Source of the DNA: RGIG5612 sp045616165
GTDB taxonomy: Bacteria; Bacillota; Clostridia; Lachnospirales; Lachnospiraceae
NCBI GenBank assembly: GCA_045616165.1
Contig: JAZLGF010000011.1
Location: 28,101-92,100 of the forward strand
DNA: 64,000 bases
Direction: 5' to 3'
The translations under genes and the position numbers were made by a program. Numbering within the stretch: the stretch's first letter is position 1; each line of letters opens with the position of its first letter. This document shows positions 60,500 through 64,000 of the stretch, piece after piece. The notes below the pieces were generated by a model. The model had not been told where the DNA came from, made no database searches, and saw only the letters and a list, made by a program, of their open reading frames with translations.

Positions 60500-63400
60500 A
60501 TGTTACAGGTAAAAAATATATCAAAACAATATAAGACAGGAGAGTTAGTACAAAGAGCATTAGACGATGTTAGCTTAAATCTTCGTGATAATGAATTTGT
60601 AGCTATTCTCGGACCTTCTGGTTCGGGAAAAACAACACTTCTTAATATTATTGGAGGTCTCGATAGATACGATAAAGGAGACCTTATTATTAATGGCACA
60701 TCCACAAAAGAATATAACGATAGAGATTGGGATACATATCGAAACCATTCTATAGGTTTCGTTTTCCAAAGCTATAATCTTATTCCACATCAAAATGTTT
60801 TATCGAATGTCGAGCTGGCACTTACTATCGGAGGAGTTTCAAAAAAAGGTCGTAAAGAAAGAGCGATAAAAAAACTAGAAGAAGTAGGACTCGGAGAGCA
60901 AATTCATAAAAAACCAAATCAAATGTCAGGTGGACAGATGCAAAGGGTTGCGCTTGCAAGAGCGTTAGTAAATGACCCTGATATTTTGCTTGCGGATGAA
61001 CCTACAGGTGCTCTTGATACAGAAACAAGTATCCAGGTTATGGATTTACTTAAAGAAGTTGCTAAAGACAGATTAGTTGTTATGGTAACTCATAATCCTG
61101 AACTTGCTAACGAGTATGCATCTAGAATAGTTAAACTTCGTGATGGAAAAATAATAGATGATAGTATGCCATATACGGAAGAAGATGTTCAAAAAGATAT
61201 AGAAAAAGCAAAACAGATTCAAGAACAAGAAAATACTAAAACAGACAAAAAAGCGAAAAAAGATAAAAAGAAGAAAGCAAAAATGTCTTTTGGTACAGCT
61301 CTTTTGCTTAGCTTTAATAACCTTAGAACTAAAAAGGGAAGAACTATTCTTACATCTTTTGCTGGCTCAATAGGTATTATTGGAATCGCACTTATTTTGG
61401 CACTTTCAACTGGAGCAAATCAATATATAGCGGATATCCAAAAAGAAACGATGACTTCTTATCCTATTAGCATAAGTACAACAAGTTTTGACTTAAATGG
61501 AATAATGAATGATAGCCAGGATATGGTCGAAGATATTGCTAAGGATAGAGCAAAAGAAAGAGACCCAAATAAGTTATATATTAACTACGCAGACCTTAAA
61601 GCAACGACGGCGGTAGCAACAAGTGTTAAAGAAAATAACCTTAAAAAATTTAAGGCTTATTTAGACAATCCTGAAAGCGAAATCGCTCAGTATATTGGAG
61701 AAAATGGAATTCTTTATACATACGATGTTGATTTTAAGGTTTATACACATGATACAAGTGGTGAAATTGTCGATACGGACGCAAGCACAACGGATGAATA
61801 TTCTGAGGGTAATCAAATCTTTGGAAATATGATGGAAGCTAGAAATTTAATGATGAGTAACATGTCATCATTTATGGGCGGTTCAGGACAAAATCATGCT
61901 ACTAATTTTACTGAGATGATGCCAGGCGCAAATGGAGAAGTTGTAAGTAAGGTTGAAAAAGATAATTATGAAATTGTATATGGTGGTTGGCCTAATGATT
62001 ATAATGAGGTCGTTTTAGTAGTAAATAGACGAAATACATTAACGGCAGGAGACTTTTATCAATTAGGATTAATAACAAAAGATGAATATCTTGATGCAGT
62101 AGATAAGATTAATCAAGGTAAGGAAGCAAAAGACATTGCACTTAATTTCAAAAATATTTGCGGAAAGACATTTAAGCTTTTACCACTTTGCGATCAATTC
62201 AAGAAAAATGAGAATGGAACATATACAAGCATTCTTGATAACGAAGAAGAACTTAAGGCAGCAGTAGAAAACGGAATAGAGCTAAAAGTTGTTGGTATTA
62301 TTAAACCAACTGAAGACGGTAGTACACAAAATCTAAATACTATTGTTGCTTACACACATCTTCTTACGGAACATGTAATTGATTATTGTAATAATAGTGA
62401 AATAGTAAAAGACCAAAAAGCTAATCCGGAAGTAAATGTTATCTCTGGACAGGAGTTTGTTGAAGAAAAAATAGAAGATATTGAAAAAGCTAAAAAAGCA
62501 AAAGATTATGTTAAGAATATGTCACCTGCTGACAAAGCAGCATTCTTTTCAACACTTATGATGATTGATTATGATGGTGGAACGAAATCGCTTATGGATA
62601 CACAAATGGGTGATGTTAGTGCCCAATTAGAAACAGGTATTTCTAAAGCAATAAGCGAAGCAATGGCCGAGGTTATGCAAAGCATTACTGCTCAAATGAA
62701 AGTTAATGTTGGAAAACTAATAGAAAAAATAATAGGTTCAGGTCAATGGATGCCTGATATTCCGACTATTCCAACTACTCCGGAAACATCGCAATCTATA
62801 GAGGAACCATCTAGTGAAGAAGAATCAAGTAGTGAAGAGCCAAGTAGTGAAGTTCCATCAGAACTCCCATCAGGATTCCCATCGGGATTTCCATCAGGAT
62901 TTCCAACAGGTTTCCCAACAAGCGGATACCCAGGCGTGGATTTAAATAATATTAATATGGGACCACAAATTGACGAAGAAGAAATTGAAAAGATTCTTTA
63001 TGATTTTGAATTTGATGATACGTTGGATATTAATCTTGATTTAGGAAAGACTTTTGAAAGTATTGATTTGTCTATGGATGACAATGATATGGCAAAGGTT
63101 GTTGATAATTGGATTAATAACGAGGCAGTCTTGGACGCTTTAACAACTATTTATGATCAATATATAGGAATTACAAATTATAAAAATAACTTAAAACAAT
63201 TTGGAGCAATTGAGTACGATACACCTTCTGCAATCGCTATCTACACAGACAGTTTTGAAGGTAAAGATGGCATTTCAGCATCAATCGAACATTATAACGA
63301 AAAATCTAGTGAAGAAGATAAGATTGTGTACACGGACTATGTTGCACTTCTTACATCGTCACTTACGACAATAGTAAATGCAATTTCATATGTACTTATA

Positions 63401-63787
63401 GCCTTTGTTGCAATTTCACTGTTCGTTTCGTGTATCATGATTGGAGTTATTACAAATATTTCGGTTCTTGAAAGAACAAAAGAAATTGGCGTACTTAGGG
63501 CTCTTGGAGCATCTAAGAAAAATGTATCACAAGTATTTAATGCGGAGACGTTTATTATTGGATGTTTCTCAGGAATTATAGGAGTAGGAGTGTCGTTGCT
63601 TGCAATTATTCCTATTAATGCGATTATACATAGTTTAGCGGATGTAGAAAATTTAGGAGCAGTGCTTCCTATTCCATCAGCAATTATTTTAATAATTATT
63701 AGTATTGTTATTACACTTATTGGAGGACTTATTCCTTCAAGAAAAGCAGCAAAACAAGATCCTGTTATTGCTCTTAGAAGCGAATAA
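60500..63787 (+). CDS. MacB-type ABC exporter with fused ATPase and FtsX-like permease
   Basis: 1095 residues, larger than usual MacB/FtsX fusions (~650). The ATPase (about 1-235) has Walker A GPSGSGKTT, signature MSGGQMQRVALARAL and Walker B ILLADEPTGALD. A Lys-rich linker leads to the first membrane span (about 283-305). A large extracytoplasmic region (~650 residues) holds a Ser/Glu-rich linker and four PSGF/PTGF repeats (about 790-805). The last three spans (from about residue 955) with RTKEIGVLRALGASKKNV form the FtsX permease. Such exporters move antimicrobial peptides, lipoproteins or activate hydrolases. A complete single-gene operon. Confidence 0.9.
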   Translation: MLQVKNISKQYKTGELVQRALDDVSLNLRDNEFVAILGPSGSGKTTLLNIIGGLDRYDKGDLIINGTSTKEYNDRDWDTYRNHSIGFVFQSYNLIPHQNVLSNVELALTIGGVSKKGRKERAIKKLEEVGLGEQIHKKPNQMSGGQMQRVALARALVNDPDILLADEPTGALDTETSIQVMDLLKEVAKDRLVVMVTHNPELANEYASRIVKLRDGKIIDDSMPYTEEDVQKDIEKAKQIQEQENTKTDKKAKKDKKKKAKMSFGTALLLSFNNLRTKKGRTILTSFAGSIGIIGIALILALSTGANQYIADIQKETMTSYPISISTTSFDLNGIMNDSQDMVEDIAKDRAKERDPNKLYINYADLKATTAVATSVKENNLKKFKAYLDNPESEIAQYIGENGILYTYDVDFKVYTHDTSGEIVDTDASTTDEYSEGNQIFGNMMEARNLMMSNMSSFMGGSGQNHATNFTEMMPGANGEVVSKVEKDNYEIVYGGWPNDYNEVVLVVNRRNTLTAGDFYQLGLITKDEYLDAVDKINQGKEAKDIALNFKNICGKTFKLLPLCDQFKKNENGTYTSILDNEEELKAAVENGIELKVVGIIKPTEDGSTQNLNTIVAYTHLLTEHVIDYCNNSEIVKDQKANPEVNVISGQEFVEEKIEDIEKAKKAKDYVKNMSPADKAAFFSTLMMIDYDGGTKSLMDTQMGDVSAQLETGISKAISEAMAEVMQSITAQMKVNVGKLIEKIIGSGQWMPDIPTIPTTPETSQSIEEPSSEEESSSEEPSSEVPSELPSGFPSGFPSGFPTGFPTSGYPGVDLNNINMGPQIDEEEIEKILYDFEFDDTLDINLDLGKTFESIDLSMDDNDMAKVVDNWINNEAVLDALTTIYDQYIGITNYKNNLKQFGAIEYDTPSAIAIYTDSFEGKDGISASIEHYNEKSSEEDKIVYTDYVALLTSSLTTIVNAISYVLIAFVAISLFVSCIMIGVITNISVLERTKEIGVLRALGASKKNVSQVFNAETFIIGCFSGIIGVGVSLLAIIPINAIIHSLADVENLGAVLPIPSAIILIIISIVITLIGGLIPSRKAAKQDPVIALRSE
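62867..62914 (+). repeat. Four 12-bp repeats encoding PSGF/PTGF
   Basis: CCATCAGGATTC-like units at 62867, 62879, 62891 and 62903 encode PSGF three times and PTGF once, next to an SSEE-rich stretch, in the extracytoplasmic region of the exporter. Confidence 0.8.
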
Positions 63788-63790
63788 AAA

Positions 63791-63819
63791 AAAGATTTAT
63801 CAATAGATAAATCTTTTTT
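63791..63819. terminator. Bidirectional terminator between exporter and tRNA-Leu
   Basis: AAAGATTTATC / GATAAATCTTT with an AATA loop, flanked by eight A and six T. Confidence 0.9.
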
Positions 63820-63824
63820 GATAG

Positions 63825-63904
63825 TGCGGATGACAGGAATCGAACCTGCACGGTTGCCCACTAGATCCTAAGTCTAGCGCGTCTGCCAGTTCCGCCACAT
63901 CCGC
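63825..63904 (-). tRNA. tRNA-Leu (anticodon TAG)
   Basis: On the minus strand: acceptor GCGGATG / CATCCGC, anticodon stem CTAGA-CTTAGGA-TCTAG, a short variable arm, T-loop TTCGATT, discriminator A. CCA not encoded. Confidence 0.96.
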
Positions 63905-63915
63905 GCACGGTATGA

Positions 63916-63944
63916 ATATTATCACAAATTTTTGCATAGGACAA
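63916..63944 (-). promoter_or_regulatory. Predicted promoter of tRNA-Leu
   Basis: On the minus strand TTGTCC (63944-63939), 17-base spacer, TAATAT (63921-63916), 11 bases before the tRNA. Nothing further was recognised between 63945 and 64000. Confidence 0.5.
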
Positions 63945-64000
63945 GGTTTAAGCTAAACTTTAACTTTATAAAACAAAATGCCTATGATAAAATCTAAAAG

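Overview
The window is a chromosomal segment of a low-GC, Gram-positive anaerobe, most likely a member of the Lachnospiraceae/Clostridia. This is inferred from AT-rich codon use, strong AGGAGG-type ribosome sites, lipoprotein signal peptides, a butyrate kinase, many flavodoxin-like Fe-S flavoproteins, DUF1846, HAAS-domain and clostridial C1-protease-plus-lectin-like proteins, and tRNA genes without encoded CCA. No species can be named from the sequence alone. No phage, intact insertion sequence or CRISPR array was found.

Layout. (1) 1-8387: a divergent AraC-type regulator (cut by the left edge) faces an operon-like set: CocE/NonD alpha/beta-hydrolase, RbsA/RbsC/RbsB-type ABC importer, an Fe-S flavoprotein-like reductase with a C-terminal zinc ribbon, and a URO-D-superfamily protein. 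The order suggests import and dismantling of one small molecule whose identity is unknown. (2) 8403-10968: a butyrate-kinase paralogue that lacks a conserved arginine and whose ribosome site is buried in a perfect hairpin, then a PAP2 phosphatase with an extra extracytoplasmic domain. (3) 11090-18230: a complete Opp oligopeptide importer (BCDFA order) followed by an S66 LD-carboxypeptidase/MccF-like peptidase. (4) 18334-24007: an M18 aminopeptidase and an accessory stretch with a gene-poor, hairpin-rich, purine-biased block, three copies of a short dispersed repeat, an AAA/DUF4143 ATPase, a tiny ORF with a double-glycine leader signature, a Pr6Pr-like membrane protein, an orphan protein with an endonuclease-like C-terminus, and a small inverted-repeat element. 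(5) 24087-31477: MobA, PIG-L deacetylase, GT2-GtrA fusion, CapA-like protein, DUF1846 protein and a DAACS transporter with an extra N-terminal soluble domain. (6) 31495-33983: rRNA-type methyltransferase, DUF1292 protein and the canonical butyrate kinase.

(7) 34007-48062: a surface-polysaccharide locus: Glf, CapF, CapG, GT4, GT2, DUF2304, two large polytopic membrane proteins, a flippase, a protein with two tandem GT8 domains and an LCP attachment protein. The genes are tightly packed and point to a galactofuranose- and probably N-acetyl-L-fucosamine-containing glycan. (8) 48165-63904: HtrA protease, a long-linker ClpX, tRNA-Arg, HAAS-domain protein, THUMP methyltransferase, C1 protease and RdgB, then a six-tRNA operon with a consensus promoter, a long GC-rich imperfect inverted repeat (56237-56939) in an otherwise empty 0.9-kb gap, an Fe-S flavoprotein, RhaD, ThrRS, a very large MacB-type ABC exporter and a tRNA-Leu.

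Most interesting for follow-up: the hydrolase/ABC/flavoprotein/URO-D cluster, the hairpin-masked kinase paralogue, the double-glycine micro-ORF fused to a dispersed repeat, the 0.7-kb inverted-repeat element, the transporter with a fused soluble domain and the tandem GT8 protein.
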